From Marsupella aquatica (Eukaryota; Marchantiophyta), in the NCBI GenBank assembly GCA_973895155.1, contig OZ316898.1, forward strand, positions 17,236,001 to 17,300,000: a stretch of 64,000 nucleotides of DNA, in the 5' to 3' direction. The position numbers and the translations under genes were made by a program. Shown here piece after piece: positions 11,259 to 25,200 of this stretch (its first letter is position 1; each line of letters begins with the position of its first letter). The notes under the pieces are model-generated. The model had not been told where the DNA came from. It did not search any database and saw nothing but the letters and a program-made list of their open reading frames with translations.

Positions 11259-12638
11259 GAGATATATACTTAGTGGACCTCCAAATGCAACTTTTTCTCT
11301 TAATGGACCAAAAGTTGCACACGCCCTCCCAGTGGACCCCAATGTTTAGATTCTCTCCCAATGGACCCCCGGGCCCACTCCGTACAAGCATGTTCTTATG
11401 AAACACCTTGCCACACAGTTCAGGTCCACTGCATACCCTGTGGACACCGTGGTTGGTCATGTGTAGTAGGCCGTCGATAACGTCGCAGTCCACAAGCGTT
11501 GTAGCCCTGGTCGCAATTGAGCGCGGCAACATGATGGCTTCCTAGTTTTTGTGAATACAATATAGCTATTGTATTCAAACTACAATAGCCGCAATCTAGA
11601 ACAATCGGAAGAATACAACATGGTCAATGTATTTACTCTACGCATGCAATGACACGTCGCGATTCTAGGTTGCATCTGCTTTGCTTCTAGGTTGCGTCTG
11701 CTTTGGATACACAGTGGACACTGTATTCAAAGATTGCACCTAACAAAGTTAGGATTCCCCTGCCTTACATACAGGCAATAAGGCTTGCTATAATCAACAA
11801 AACCAAAACCTGTTCAACATAGAACGATAAATGTGTGTCTTGCATACAATATGCATGTTGTATGCACATTTCCCCCGACTTTACGACGAAGACATCCCCT
11901 TGTCGAAGCCTTCCCAAATGGACAAAACTTATCATATTAAAACACAAAAATATGATTTGTCATGTATACACTTTGCACGTTGTATTCGGATTTTCACACT
12001 TAGGAAAAAAATTGTCCCTCTGACTTTACGAAGATGCCCCTCTTTCCCCGCCGAAGCCTGCTCAAATGGGCAAAACCTATTGTATTTCAACATAGAAATA
12101 TGATTTGTCATGTATACACTTTGCACGTTGTATTTAGATTTCACACTTAGACAAAAACTTTGTCACTCTGACTTTACGAAGACACCCCCCTCCGAAGCCT
12201 GCCCAAATGGACAAAACCTATTGTATTACAACACAGAGATATTACTTGTCATGTATACACTTTGCAAGTTGTATTCGGATTTCACACTTAGAAAAAAAAT
12301 TTGTCCCTCCAACTTTACGAAAACGCCCCCCACCAAAGTGACGGTTCATGTTTCTATGCATTGTGGTCAATGTATACATTGTGGGATACATTGATTCACT
12401 CGGAACTGCGATTGTAGTCGATCGCGTTCGGCGATGCGGTTGGACACTGAAGAACAGTAAAACATGCTGCGTTTTACAGTGACAATCTCGCGTTATAAGA
12501 ACTGCACAATGTGTTAGAAGAACATCTCACACTAAATGACACCTCTGGTGGGCCCAGAGGTCCATTGGGAGGGCGTGTGCAACTTTTGGTCCATTAGCAA
12601 AACAAGTTGTATTTGGAGGTCCACTAAATATATCTCTC
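11259..12638. mobile_element. Non-autonomous Mutator-like DNA transposon, about 1.4 kb
   Basis: Long terminal inverted repeats (about 75 bp, extendable to about 110 with an indel) share TTAGTGGACCTCCAAAT, AATGGACCAAAAGTTGCACA and CGCCCTCCCA. Both ends are flanked by the direct repeat ATTAAAAGAG (11249-11258 and 12639-12648), an 8- to 10-bp target duplication. Long inverted repeats plus a 9-10 bp duplication are typical of Mutator-like elements; hAT (8 bp) is the alternative. There is no transposase, only tandem repeats inside. The flanking duplication is still exact, which suggests a fairly young insertion. Confidence 0.75.
11826..12345. repeat. About 145-bp tandem repeats inside the transposon
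   Basis: CATGTATACACTTTGCA recurs at 11961, 12109 and 12250 (periods 148 and 141), each followed by GTTGTAT, TCACACTTAG, GACTTTACGA (or a variant) and AAATGG(A/G)CAAAAC. A diverged fourth unit starts near 11826. Open frames over this stretch are by-products of the repetition. Confidence 0.85.
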
Positions 12639-13359
12639 ATTAAAAGAGTCCCAAAAGTTCATAGTCTCCACAGTCACTCCAGACCTCTTTAGTTCAGTTC
12701 CGTGCAAATCGAGTCTCTCCCTCATCGAATGACTTCTACCGTGGACTGTCAGGGCACAATTGGAGAAGTACTGAGCTCGACGATTGTGAGCTTGTGGCCG
12801 TGCTTTGTGCAGAACTGGGAGGGGACCTGTTCGTTCCGACACCACAGGGAGAGCCCAAAGTGTCAATAGTTCCCATGTGCTGCAGTGCAGGGGGGAGGCA
12901 CAGCGAAACAAAGCATGGCACGACATAATAACTATTATCCTCTGTTGCTTTCTGGTGAATGGGATCTCCGATCTTGTCAAGAGTCTAGTCGGCCAGATTG
13001 CAGAGGGAGGCCCCCTATCCACGGCAATTTATAATGGTTTTTTCTTCTTCTGATTCTCTTGTGGGCCAGGGTGGTGAATGCCACCTTGTGTGAACAAGAC
13101 GGTGCTAAGAATATTGGATATATAGCTTTCCTAGATTGATTTTTCACAATAATATCTCCCTAGATAACAGGATTTTCTGGCTAGTGAGGTACGTGGCAAA
13201 CTGCTTAACGGTTGAACGTAGTGAAGTTTGTCACTAAAAAACGAATTATTAAGGTTTTTTTATTGTTGTCAGGGTGGCAAATGCCATCTTCTCGGTATGA
13301 GAAGTTTCTAAAAGTATTTGTAATGTCATTTTCCTAAATTAGTTTCTCACCATTAGACC

Positions 13360-13755
13360 TCCCAATGGGTAGCCGTCAGATTCTGGTTAATACGATCTCT
13401 GGCTCCCAATTTAAGGGTAGGCGTCAGATTCTGGTAAATAAGGTCCCTGGCTAGGTGGGAAAACTGGCCAATCAAAGCCAAAAATGTCCTGGCAGAGACC
13501 TTCCAATGACGTCGAAATTTGGTGAAGTTTGGCCACTTAGAAAATGCTGGAGAGAGGCACCCTAAAACCTAAACCCAGGCTCATGATCACTAGAGAGGAA
13601 AAACACCTCCACCCCGGGACCTCCACGCTAGACTTTCCAACGAGGTCAAACTTTCGTGAAGTTTGGCCACTAAGAATTTGCTGGAGAGAGGCACCCTAAA
13701 ACCTAAACCCAGCCGCATGTTCACTAGAGAGGAAAAACACCTCCCTTAGCGTGGC
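13360..13755. repeat. Two adjacent tandem duplications
   Basis: First, GTCAGATTCTGGT(T/A)AATA..GGCT is duplicated at about 13375-13455. Second, a unit of about 134 bp starting GAC(C/T)TTCCAA at 13497 and 13631 carries GTGAAGTTTGGCCACT, GCTGGAGAGAGGCACCCTAA and CTAGAGAGGAAAAACACCTC in both copies. Confidence 0.85.
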
Positions 13756-14239
13756 CTTACAAGATGACACTGACACTTGTGATCGTTTTTAAAACTGGAG
13801 GGCCATCTCTTACTCTAAAGTTAGATTCGCGACCAACATACTTCTTTTTCACAAAAAACATTTCTTGTTATCGATAGACTCTTGACCAAACAATCTTTTG
13901 GCATGTCTTCAATAAATGCAAAGCAAGGAGGAAAAGTTTGCAATTGTTGGACCATGTCCACTGGTAGTCTAAAATTCTATACAAAAAAGTACCCCACATC
14001 AGCAATTCAACGGTGCCAGCTAGTTTTTGTAAAGCCAATTACAATCATTTCCATTCAATCTAGGGACTATTTAATCTCAGAAAATATAAAAATAAACCCA
14101 CCGACTTCTCTGAAAGTCACCCTCAATAGATATCACACTGCCAAAAGATAGGAGCGCCAAACCTGGAAACATGATCCAAAGACAAAAGAACCCAATAAAA
14201 GAGGAGACCCTGAAAAGACCAAAGAGACGCTATGTTTAC

Positions 14240-14720
14240 TGTGCGATCATGTAGCATTTGGCGTGGGCATTTAGCGTGAGGAGGGTCGAGCGAGTGGAGC
14301 GCTGGAGCATGGGGCGCAGCTGGACCGCTGAGAAACAGCAGACGGTGAGCTATCGTTTGGGTCTGGTACCGACGGTTACTGCTGGGATACGGTGGTCCGT
14401 GGGGAATCCTCCGCCTCGGACCTACGGTGCTACGGTAACGGTCACCTGATCAAACAAAACTCACTGTACTTTACACTTTACGGTGCAGGGTCGCTCCTAT
14501 CCGACTGTCAGTTACACCACTGCTTTGGGCTGCAACAGCTCCAAGCCGCGTGTCGATCTCCTTTTGCGCTGGGCATGGGTCTCATCCAACAGCTGGTCGA
14601 CATGCAGGCAAGGAAACACGCCGTGTCAGGAATGCACGACAGTATCGTTATATGTCAGTGTTCGTCTGACCCTACGGCGGGACATTCTCCCGCGTTGGCT
14701 TTATTAGTTTATTTTGTCAA
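14240..14720 (+). other. G+C-rich island of unknown nature
   Basis: A stretch clearly richer in G+C than its AT-rich surroundings, with two overlapping plus-strand open frames (14258-14449 and 14392-14724). Neither shows a recognisable domain, splice signal or start context. It may be a decayed transposon or gene end. Confidence 0.3.
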
Positions 14721-16654
14721 GTAGTAGTAGGCCCGCTATGTCGTACCGGAGGCTGAAGGGTCGCTTTTTGTGTGTATAGTTTTTTTTGGTGCTATAATTG
14801 ACAGCACTATGGTGACACTGCGTAGTAAAGCAAACTGGGAACTTTTTGCGTTATTGCAAAACTTTAGGAGCTGCTATATACTTCGAATTGTGCACGTTTG
14901 GCCACCCTATATATTGAAGGGACCGAGTTTCCTGGGCTAAAAAACTTAAGTTCCCCTATTTTCTGGCCTTGGGAGGAAGAGAAAACCAAAAAGTTTACTA
15001 TGGGTGATCACAGGTAGAATGAATTGTGTATGCATCTTCTTCTTTTTCTGGGAACTTGGCAATTTATTAAAATGACCACTGTAGCAAAGACCAGCTGGGC
15101 ACAAAACAATACAAGCCAAGGGCCAAGAAACACCACAATCAACACCAGAAAGCCAACACCACAACAGTCCTCACAGCTGTCTTCAGACAGAAGGGCCAAG
15201 AGGTAGCTGAAACCAAAAACTAATCCACACGAAAGAAAGGCAAAGCACTAACTTCCTATAGTTAACTTCAACATAATGCAAGAGCTATACTTGATTCTCA
15301 AAATGAAAAATGTTCCTTGATGGATCCCATGAGTGATTCAGACTCTTGATGGACCTTAGATTAATGTACCAAAATCTCATGAGGCCCCATGAGATCAATC
15401 ACTTGTATATCTCGACACAATGGAAAAGGGTGTGGGATTTGACCAGGCACTAGTACACAGCTGCACAGCTTGACCGGCATATACAGGAAAAGGGAAGGCA
15501 CTTTATTAGAGTAGATGTATGTGTTTTTCAGCCCTAAGGGAGAGATGGATATATTCTGCAATGCTGTTAAATTCAAAACCATTGGTGCAGATTTTCAGGG
15601 AAATCACATCCAGTCCTTGTGCAAAATTTCAGGAGAACTGCTCCACTCAAATGTGAAGGAAAGGAGTTATTTGCAAGCCCATGTGAGCCTATGAGAACAC
15701 TATGTAGGGATCCCTTTTGGTAACCGGACACCAAAACTCACCATGGGGTGTACTGTGTAATGTGTCCGGAGGTTGGGGTGATTTTCCATACCCATGATAT
15801 ACACAATTCTTGTCTTACATCACCAAGTGTTGTTCTTTTTATGTATCTAGATTCTACTTTTGATGTGCGAAATTTATGGATCTGGACTACCTCTTTTTCC
15901 TTTTCTGTCCTCCCTTTATTAGGTCTTTTTGCCTGTGGGATCCTGTCTCACCACTTTTGTCTTTTGGTACTAGGTACATTATAATTGCAGTGCAACACAC
16001 TACTATTGAGGTGAGTCATGATCAATGTGTTCTCCAATATATTCCTATACTATAAAATAATGTTGAAAAAAGTTTGGGGAGCAAAGTTTGAAGAGAATTC
16101 ATTGCTCCACTTCCACTTGCAAGTGAAGGAAAGGGGTTATTTGCAAGCGAGTTTGGGGAGAAAGGTTTAGATACAAATTTTGAGGAGAATTTATTGCTCT
16201 ACGCTGCAGTGAAGGAAAGGGGTCATTTGCAACCTGGGAAGAAAATGTTGAGGGGAGAATTTATTGCTCCATTTGAAAGTGAAGGAAGGGGTTATTTGCA
16301 AGCCCATGTGAGCCTATGAGCGAACTGGATCTGGACTAGGTACAGTACCATTTTTAGTACAACACAGTACCATCTCCTTCTTCAACGTGTGAATCATGAT
16401 CCTCACACGGGACACGGCGAAACGACGTAAGATGATGGCGTGGTAGCAGTTAACTTGCTGAACCTGAGAAAAGTACATAGACGTACCATATCCGGACTAG
16501 GACTCACGATGATTAGTCCTCCGTCCCAGACCTAGTACTCCTGACATTATTCCCTGGGACCGTTCGATGGCAGCTCCCGGCGAACCAGGACGGTGGGATG
16601 ACCAACTGGTGGGTCAGTAAGTTCCTGAACTGGTGTTGATATTAAGCATAGAAC

Positions 16655-16790
16655 TTAGTCTACTTTTCCTATGTTTTCTCCCTATTATTGTGTCTCTTGA
16701 CTTTTGGTATATATTGTCCCCTTTAGTCTACTTTTCCTATGTTTTCTCCCTATTATCGTGTCTCTTGACTTTTGGTATATTTGTCCCCTT
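16655..16790. repeat. 68-bp tandem duplication
   Basis: Two copies (about 16655-16722 and 16723-16790) of a unit containing CTACTTTTCCTATGTTTTCT and GTGTCTCTTGACTTTTGGTA, differing by one substitution and a 2-base indel. Confidence 0.85.
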
Positions 16791-18793
16791 TGGTCTTCTT
16801 GCGACCATTTCAATCCTTTATTGAGTTGCTTTTGCCTCTGGGGACCATGTCTCCTGTTTGATATGTTTTTGTTTTCTGGCACTTTGAGATATACTCACTT
16901 GCAGCTTTTTTTATTTGGCATACATTTGAAAAATTTGACCTCATTGAAACTTTTGAAGAACCAGCTTCTCACCTTTTTAGACCCCATAATTAGCCAAAAT
17001 CTGGGAGGCCTAATGGTCAAAGATTAATCTAGGGAAATCAGATAATGAATATCCTAGAAAATTCTCCTTCACAGAAAGTGACATTCGCAACTCTGGAGAA
17101 AAGGAAAAAACTTTTAAAATTGCCCTGCCATGTAGGATTGATAGATTTGGAGTACAGTAGTGGTGGAGTAGCATGACAAGCCCAGTTTGTCACAATGATG
17201 AAATCTATAACAAAACTAAGGAAAGAACCGGTCCTTTCTCTGTTGTAAAGTAAACCTAAAATGTTCTAGAAAATGGTTGTGAAAGGTTACCATTCTGACT
17301 TATAACAAGTCCCAAGCGGCAGCTCATTAGCAGGTGCTGACATAATTCCTAATTAATTTTTAATACAGATCCAATAGGCATGACCTGCGTTTTTTAGTGG
17401 CTAAAATTAGCTAGATTCTACCTCTCTCAAAAGTCCAGATTTACCACTTTTGGCTAGGTTTCTTGTGGTTCGTTAGCCAGCCTCCACCTAGCCACAGAGG
17501 CCGTTAGCCAAGAAATATCTTTAAATATAAGGAGATCTGAGGTCAAAATTAGTGAAGGGAAACTAGATAAGGAATATTTTGAGCATCTTTGGGTTGACAT
17601 TAGTCACCGTGTTAGAAAAAACCTTAAAAAATTCTCTGGGTATCATTACACCGTCTGTCGCAAACATTGTGGATCCCAGAGTTTCAACGTTGCTGATGAT
17701 GGCTTTTGGGCCATAAACAAAAGGCCATAGTTCTTACAACTGGTTCAATAGAAAAAAAAAGTTTAAAAAATTCAAAGATCCACTATAGTGACTTGATTAT
17801 TCCCTGTGTATTTTGAGTGCATTTTCCCAAGAGCCAACATAGTGACTTAATGCCCTTCACGATTTTTCCCTTTGTACTTTTAGAAGGCATTTGCCCAAGA
17901 GCCTCCATAGTGACTTGATGTCCTTCTATTTTTCCCTTTTGTAATTTTCAAGGCATTATGGGGACATAATGCCTGGGTCAAGAATTTGGATGACCTCCTT
18001 AGGAAGATTCTCCTCTGCTTCTACTAGATTTTGAGAAACAAAGATCTCTCAGGCCCTTAATTGCAGTAAAATCTTGTTTCCAAAGCACTATGGAAGTAAT
18101 ATCCTCTCAAAACTTCAGCTGAAGCTCTTGTTTTTTGGGGAGCATTTTATCCCATAATGTCCTCTAAACAGGACTGTAAGTATCTTATTTTCATAACATG
18201 TAGCCCTTCTTTATTTTAAAATTTTATGGATTAGGACTTTTTCTGTGCTTAACCTAGGTTCATCAAATTTTGAAGTTTGAGATGTCCTATAAGGGTGTCT
18301 CAAAGCTTCAAAGTTAGGGATGATGGCTTTCGGATATAAAAACATGGTCATAACTTTTTTGAGAAGGTTATGTAAACATTTTTTTGTATGTTTGTTTTCA
18401 TTAGCCTCTATATGGAAAAGTTATACAGAATATGAATTTGGTAGCCCGTAACTATGGAGTTAAGTTCCATCAAATTCTGAGCTTTGAAACTCCTTACAAG
18501 ATGCCCTATTGTTTGGAATGGTCTATCTGATAATAACCTTTCCTAGGTCCATCAAAACTGTAAGTTTGAGATCCCCTATTTTTGGTTGGTTCATCTGATG
18601 ATAATCTTTCCTAGGTCCATAGTTTGAGATAGATCCTTTATTGTTTAGAAAGGCCCATCTAATAATAATATTTCCGTACAAACATATTTAGGTCCATCTG
18701 AGAGGTATTTGCTTGATGTACCCCTAATCATAAATTTTTCCCCAATCAACCCCATGAGAGATTTTAGGAACCTTGATGTAAGGTCTGTGGAGG

Positions 18794-18925
18794 TCTATTG
18801 ACTGTCCGGATCAATTAGGGTCCATTAGGAGTCAGGAGGTCTAGACTGTCTGGATCAATTAGGATCCATTATGAGTCAGGAGCTCTATTGACTGTCTGGA
18901 TCAATTAGGATCCATTAGGAGTCAC
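18794..18925. repeat. Three tandem units of about 45 bp
   Basis: GACTGTC(C/T)GGATCAATTAGG followed by (A/G)TCCATTA(G/T)GAGTCA occurs three times, with starts 43 and 47 bases apart. Confidence 0.85.
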
Positions 18926-19999
18926 ATTGAGTAACACATTTCATCCCGGGGGTTTAACAAACATATACCTCTCTATCTGATCATAATCTTTCCACACAGA
19001 TATATTTTGACAGATAAATGCAACACTGAAGGAACTGCTGCACCACCTCTCGATCTGATAATAATCTTTCCTAAGTCCATAAACTTTTGAAGTTTGAGAT
19101 CCCCTATTGTTTCCATGGGTCCATCTAATAATAGCTTTCCACACAGACATATTCAGAGGGTCCATCTAAGGGTGGCTATACAAGAACTTGGGTGCAGCAA
19201 TTCCCTTTTTTTTTGTAAGTGAGAGATGCAATCCTAGCCATTCATATGTGTAAACTCATTATAAATGAACTTGGGGGCACCATCAAGCAATTACCAAACC
19301 TAGTCAACTCTTAGTGGACCCCTTGAGAGTCCTTTTTTTTTTTGGCTGTTGTGTGTAAGCTTTTTTGTCAAAAACTTAGACGTCCTCTTGAGGTGATCTA
19401 AAAACCTCGAGCAAACAGCGGCTTCTTTAGTTGCATTGATTATTTCCACACCCAACACATTGGCTCATGCATTTTAGCTTTGGAAGGAGAGACACTGAAC
19501 GCCCCCAACTTCTTGTAAAACCCCCCTAATAAGAATAATCTTTCCACACAGACATATCCCCCCTAATAGACGTATCCCCCATAATAAGAATAATCTTTCC
19601 ACACAGACATATTCAGACACATAAATGCAAAGCCATAGGAACTACTACACCTGCACTGCGCGGCGAATCCTTTCAGCAATTCAGCTTTCCGCCGTGTTTG
19701 CGTGATTTTGTGTCCTGCTAAAAAACTTTGGCCACTTTTGGCTAATATTGGCTACATTTTTCTGACACCATTAGCCACTCTTCCACCAAATCATGGATTC
19801 CATTAGCCAATATCTAACGGCCCTCCTTAAATCTAGGGATATCTGACGGTCACAATTTTAATTCAGTAAAATCTAACAGAGAATATTTCTAGAATCTCCT
19901 CCCTTAGAGAAGCAAACGTTCGCCACACTGGGTAAAAATAGAAAACCTTAAAAAATACACTGCAATGGGCCCTAATGCTGCTCTTGTCGGCAGAGCGCC

Positions 20000-22235
20000 T
20001 TCAGCACCAGAGCTCTGCTTTCCTTCGACCTTTTTCGAAGGTGTAAGGTGTTGGCCGGTGGCAATGTTGTGGATACTGGATTGGCAATGTGGCACGTACG
20101 ACGCTGCGGAGTCGATGGCATGTTGACTAGTTGTCACGTATAATTTTCCACCTCGTGCTGTAATTTACACCTCGCTGGTACGTGTTGTCATGTTATTGTT
20201 TCGTCGTCGTCCCTCGGAGAACCTTGTTTTTTTCTGCCTTGAAGAGTTGAAGATTGAGTGAATTTCATTGAACGAACGTGCTTTGGAAACTTCAGGTTAT
20301 TGCTTGGACATGACTGCTCTGCTTGCCAGTCATGGCGTGCACGGCCGATGACACCTTTTTTGTGAGAGTTTAATTTCACTCTGCTTCTTTAGTGAGCTGC
20401 CTGCTGCTGTAATGGTTGGTTGGTCCCGCCAGCCACACGACGTGCTCCCCTGCCCGACTTCCCGCGGCCTGCAATGCGGGCCCTTCTTATTATTATTGCT
20501 TTCCGTGAATCTCTGGAGTTGTCGGAACCGGTTCAATCTGGCCCGGCATCACCGTTTCGTGTGCTTATGACTGCTGTAAAATAATCTCTTGTGCTTCTTG
20601 GCGAAAGAAACTCTGTCGACAGGCAGGCTGACGAGTGACGAATGACGAATGACGAGCGCCGGTAGCCTGTTGGAGCGGACGAGCTCTTGCAGTCTTGCAG
20701 ATATCTCGTAGCATCGTAGCCTCGCAGCCTCGTAGCCTCGTAGGGGCACCGATTGAAGAGGTCAACATCGACCGAATGATGGAGCCTCGTGTGCCCTCTG
20801 TGGTTTATAGAGTCGCTACTGTACCATTTCTAAAATCGGCCTCTCGTGTCGGGTTCGGTCCTTTCCTGCTTTCGCTTTCGACGATGAGCGCCATGGCGTG
20901 ATTTGACTTATTACTCGTAATAGGTTCTCTGCCCTGATGAGCTGGGCGGGTGGTCTTGTTCTTCGCCGTCAATGCGCCGTTGTGGAAAACTGGGTGAAAG
21001 TCATTCTTTTCCTTTCAGATCAGTCCGGCTGTCCCTTGCGAGGATTTACGCGTTTACGGTAGTCTTCGGGGGAGCGTGTGCCAGTGTACAGTGAAGTCGT
21101 TTTGCGTGGAGGCGGTGACGAATCTGCTGTTGGTTTTTCTCGCTGAATCGGCTCTGCGCAGATCGGTTGCTGGGAGGTGGACGGTGGTGATTGTGGTGAT
21201 AATGGAAGGCGAAGGCGACAAGCGGACAAGGAGTAGTGGAGAACAGAGGTTGATGCTAAGTGAAGGGATGGGGATACAAAATGTTCTATGAGGCGACCAT
21301 GATTGCGTTTGGCCGGAGTAGACGGTATCATTGTCACGCATTGAGAGGTGGAGTTCATTGCCGTTTATGGAAACTGAACGACCAGGAGGCCACCCTGTCG
21401 AATTACAGCTGCGGATGGGGAGAGAGAGCGGACTTGGAATACTTTCAGAGGGCGTGACGTCGTGAACGGCAGGCATCCCGTTGCCGACTGTTCGTCTCGT
21501 CGATATTTAGAAACTACGTGGACCTCCTAATTGACTGGTCGAGTTTTTGTGGACTGTTGTTAGCCATAGAGCTCGATAGTGAGTAGTTAGTACGGTAGCG
21601 CGAAGGCAGATCGAGAGAAGCCTTGGTGCCTCAGTGAAGGGCTTGTTCTTGCATATCATATCAGATTGGTTCCCCAGTACGGGTTGGACAATATTTTCAG
21701 CGAAGACTTTTGTGGTTAGACGCACATTGTGATTCAACTTGGGATTCGGGTTCATTTCCAGGTGTCCAGGGGAATCGCCAGAGGAGCTTAAGGACCTTCC
21801 CCCGTCGGTATGCAAGATCAAATTGACTCGCAGGGCATTGGTTGCACATCAATTTCCTATATCGTGAAAAATATCCGCATCTATTGTACAAGTTCTGTGC
21901 AAGTTCTCTGTGGTGTAGCATAACCACGCCTTCCCTCCTGTAGACCGTGCGTCGTGGGTAGGGTTCCCGTAATGGAAGCTCAATTTTGCTCGACAGCCTT
22001 TTTCTTCCACCGTCAGGAGTGCAGCGCAACTAGTGCATCGTCACTAAAGGTCCTGGTTCTGTGACACCCGACGATGGGTTTCGGCTTCTCCAGATCTATT
22101 GCGTCCTTTATCGCAGTTTATATATGCTCCATGCAGTGAGGTGCCGGGCGAAGGTCGAGTTGCCGAACAGACTTTGTTGAACAGTTGTCGAAGTAATTAT
22201 ATCCGGTGTTTAGGACGCGTTTACGGTATGCATAA
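20000..22235 (+). promoter_or_regulatory. Probable upstream/5' leader region of the 5-phosphatase
   Basis: The 2.2 kb before the 5-phosphatase start is richer in G+C than the repeat deserts to its left and lacks their dispersed repeats, as expected of a promoter and 5' UTR region. It holds short direct repeats: TGACGA(A/G) units at 20628-20656 and GCCTCGTA-type units at about 20708-20743. Several open frames on both strands have no family resemblance. No TATA box or transcription start can be assigned from sequence alone. Confidence 0.35.
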
Positions 22236-25200
22236 ATGGCAGACTCGAGAGAGAAATTCACTAAGACGAAATCGCTCCACCATGCACGTGTGAGAAGTTC
22301 GGGGCGTGCTTTTGATCTCAATACTATTGTCGCTGGGGCCAATGGGTCACAGGTAAGAAGCAAACTTGTGTGCACAGGTCGCGTTTTGCGGCTTGCTCTC
22401 TGCAAAGGATATTACAAGCAGTCGACTAACTCGATCCATATGGAAAGTTATGGGCAGGAAACTGAATCTAGTGGTAGTGTGGTGAGGTTGGAAGGGACTT
22501 TGAGATCAACTGTGGGCCCCGTTGTTTCAGACTCTGTTCGGTCAAAAGTCGACTATTAGCTCTAATTTTTGATGACTTTCGTCATGGAATTTATAGATTA
22601 TATCTGGATGTGAGAACAAAACTTCATACACCGAACTCAGAAAATGAAATCCTGGTCATCAACCTGCAAATTACTGGAAGATCCGCAACTTTTAGTGCTA
22701 AGGCACCCGGGACTTCCTGATTAACACATTGACTCATACATGGCGCCAGCTGATTGCATCAATGTATACTCTGGGCTCGAGGGGCTCGCAAAGCTCCTTC
22801 GACTAATACCCGTCTGCTTGCCCAGGTTGCGAACACCGAAAGAGCGTGTCGTGTAATGGTGAACATATTCGATGCCAAAAACCTGAGGAAAAAGGAAAAT
22901 GGTCCTGATGCCAAAGATCCAATTTTCAGATTAAAATTGGAAAAAGTTTCAAAACGATCTCGCGAGGTGACCTTTAGTCATTCTCTGATTGAATTTCTTT
23001 GTTGTAGCCAACGAATTGCGCAGAAGTGATGGTGGCATAGATTATTTTAATTTTCTTGATTTGGTCAGGATTCATTTCACCGAGTGATCTGGAGGATTGT
23101 CAGAGCTTTCCGTGATGTTTTTCGTGGTTCTAACCTGGTTTTTGAATGCGGTCACAGGTTAAGGGAGGTGTTGATGAGCGCGGTAATCTTAAAGTCAATC
23201 AAAGTTTCAATTTTGATGTCAAGGACCTTAAGGTACATTTAATGGTCCCTTCCTTCAGCATCAATGTAGCCTGTCTTTCTGAACTTTCCTGTCTTGCCTC
23301 CGTCCCCAGCGTAGATACTATCTTTTCTAGTGGTGCTATAGTAAATAAAGATTGCTTGGACGAGTATGCCTAAGTAATCCAATTAATTGCCTCTTCAATA
23401 GCAGAGGAATGCCTCCTGCAACAGGGCGGAACTGATGTCATCCTAATGCTCGTTTACTACATTTGATTCATTTGGTTTACTCGAAACAGAGTGCAATCCT
23501 AACAGTGAAAGTGGCCACAAGAGGCTTGCTGGGTCGTGAGGAGTCGCTTGGATGGGTGGAAAAGATGAGCATTGCGGAGTTACTGAACGAGAGTGCTTGT
23601 AAGAAATGTGCTACGGTTCTCAATTTTATGTTCCATTGCTTTTAACGTTAAATTACATGTATAGTTTCATTCTACAGATGTCGTAGAGACCGCTTCAATT
23701 GAACCTGTTTTCCGTATTCAGCAGTTTCGTTTGAATTTGGACATTGAAGTTTTACGTACCGGTAGATGGCGTTATAATGGTGTGACTCTATGTTGCCTCA
23801 GCGGAAAAGAATGTAGCGGCCAAGTGGTGTGACCTCTATGCAAAAGATGGTAGTCGTAGGATGCCGGGCAAGGTGACCCCTTTTTGGCTTATTCTTCTGA
23901 AATGGCTTCATATGAGCATCGGTTACTTACTTTCACCAGTAGAGCTATTAATGCACGACCTTGGACAGAAGAGTTGCTAGATTTGGAGTGCTCCTTCTGA
24001 ACCAGACGATTTAACGAGATGGATGGTCTGATGCATTCTAATTGTCGAGTCTCAGCTGTCCTGCCATAAGCGCTTGTTCAAACAGACTATATAACATGAT
24101 ATCACAACATCTTTAATCTGTGATGATCATTGTCATTGTAGGCAGTTTGCTCCTACTGCACAGTCAAGACAATACCTTGGCTTTGCTACTATATCTTGAC
24201 GCGCCTTTCAAGTTACCCACCTGAGTCAAGCTAACATGCTTGTCACTTTGCTCTTTTTCCCTCCAGGTGTACATCCATGTTGTGGTTGGAATAGCAGACC
24301 CAGAACAGAAAATCTCTATGTTCATAGGAACGTGGAACGTTGGAAATGCTCGTCCGGTGAGATTTTATAATTGCTTAAAATGTGCTCCTCTCTGGTGTAA
24401 TAGACTTGTTGTTGACACTGATTTTGCCAAACATAAAGGTTTAAATATACTATTCTTGCTGGAAGGATCCTGTAGCTCGCAAGTAGTAGCTCGCTTGTGT
24501 CTGTGAACGTCATTACATCTACTTCCGACTGAAGTTACAGCCAGCTTCTCTTTGATCTGTTAAAGGAATCGAGAGATTGCGTAGGCACACATGTTGCCAA
24601 ACTTTTCCTATAGTTGTTGTTGACGGCAGCGTACATCGTACAAGTATTAACAACTTAATTTCGTAAACGGTCTGCAGCCTGAGGATTTATCGCATTGGAT
24701 ACCCAAAGATCCAGATTTTGAAATTGTTGCTATTGGTGCACAGGTGTGTGTCTGAGTACCTCTTCGGTATATTTCATTACTTTGTACAATTCATCATTTA
24801 GATTAGCTGATATTGTTCCGAATAATGGTGTATTCTATTTCTCTTGGAAGTCAAGATCTTTTCGCAGCCGGATGGGTCATAAGATGGTTGTATAAGTCAC
24901 GCAATCTGACTTTTGTTTGAACAGGAATGCGACTATCCACCTCGTCATCCATTTACAGAATGCGGCAAAGACTGGGTACACACTCTAAGGTATTGGGAAA
25001 TGCGTGGTGCACTCATTGAGGATCTTTGCATTTTTGTATATAATCTTATCTATATTTTTACGTACTCACGTTTAATAAGAACGAACCTTCGAGGGTTTAT
25101 TGTGCGTTCATAAGTCCATGACTGTATTCTCACGTTGATCTCTCAATACTGGGCAGTTCCCATTTGGGTGTTCGATATAAGTTGGTACGTGCAACATCAA

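Larger units (their letters stand above)
14725..19999. other. Gene-poor repeat region
   Basis: No gene is supported. GTGAAGGAAAGG(A/G)GTTATTTGC followed by AAGCCCATGTGAGCCTATGA occurs near 15655 and 16280, enclosing diverged versions. TTAGCC-type dispersed repeats lie at about 17395-17565 and 19700-19900. A block at 18030-18230 has a relative at 47065-47240. Variants of CCACACAGACATATTCAG recur at about 18996, 19139, 19552 and 19600. Confidence 0.5.

Noticed and set aside
12624-13053. Overlapping open frames on both strands next to the Mutator-like element
   Set aside because: Each strand is open over the same bases without recognisable protein features; likely chance in moderately G+C-rich DNA.
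20549-21476. Several open frames of 60-140 codons on both strands
   Set aside because: They overlap in opposite frames, are driven by composition and short repeats, and lie where the 5-phosphatase promoter and leader are expected.
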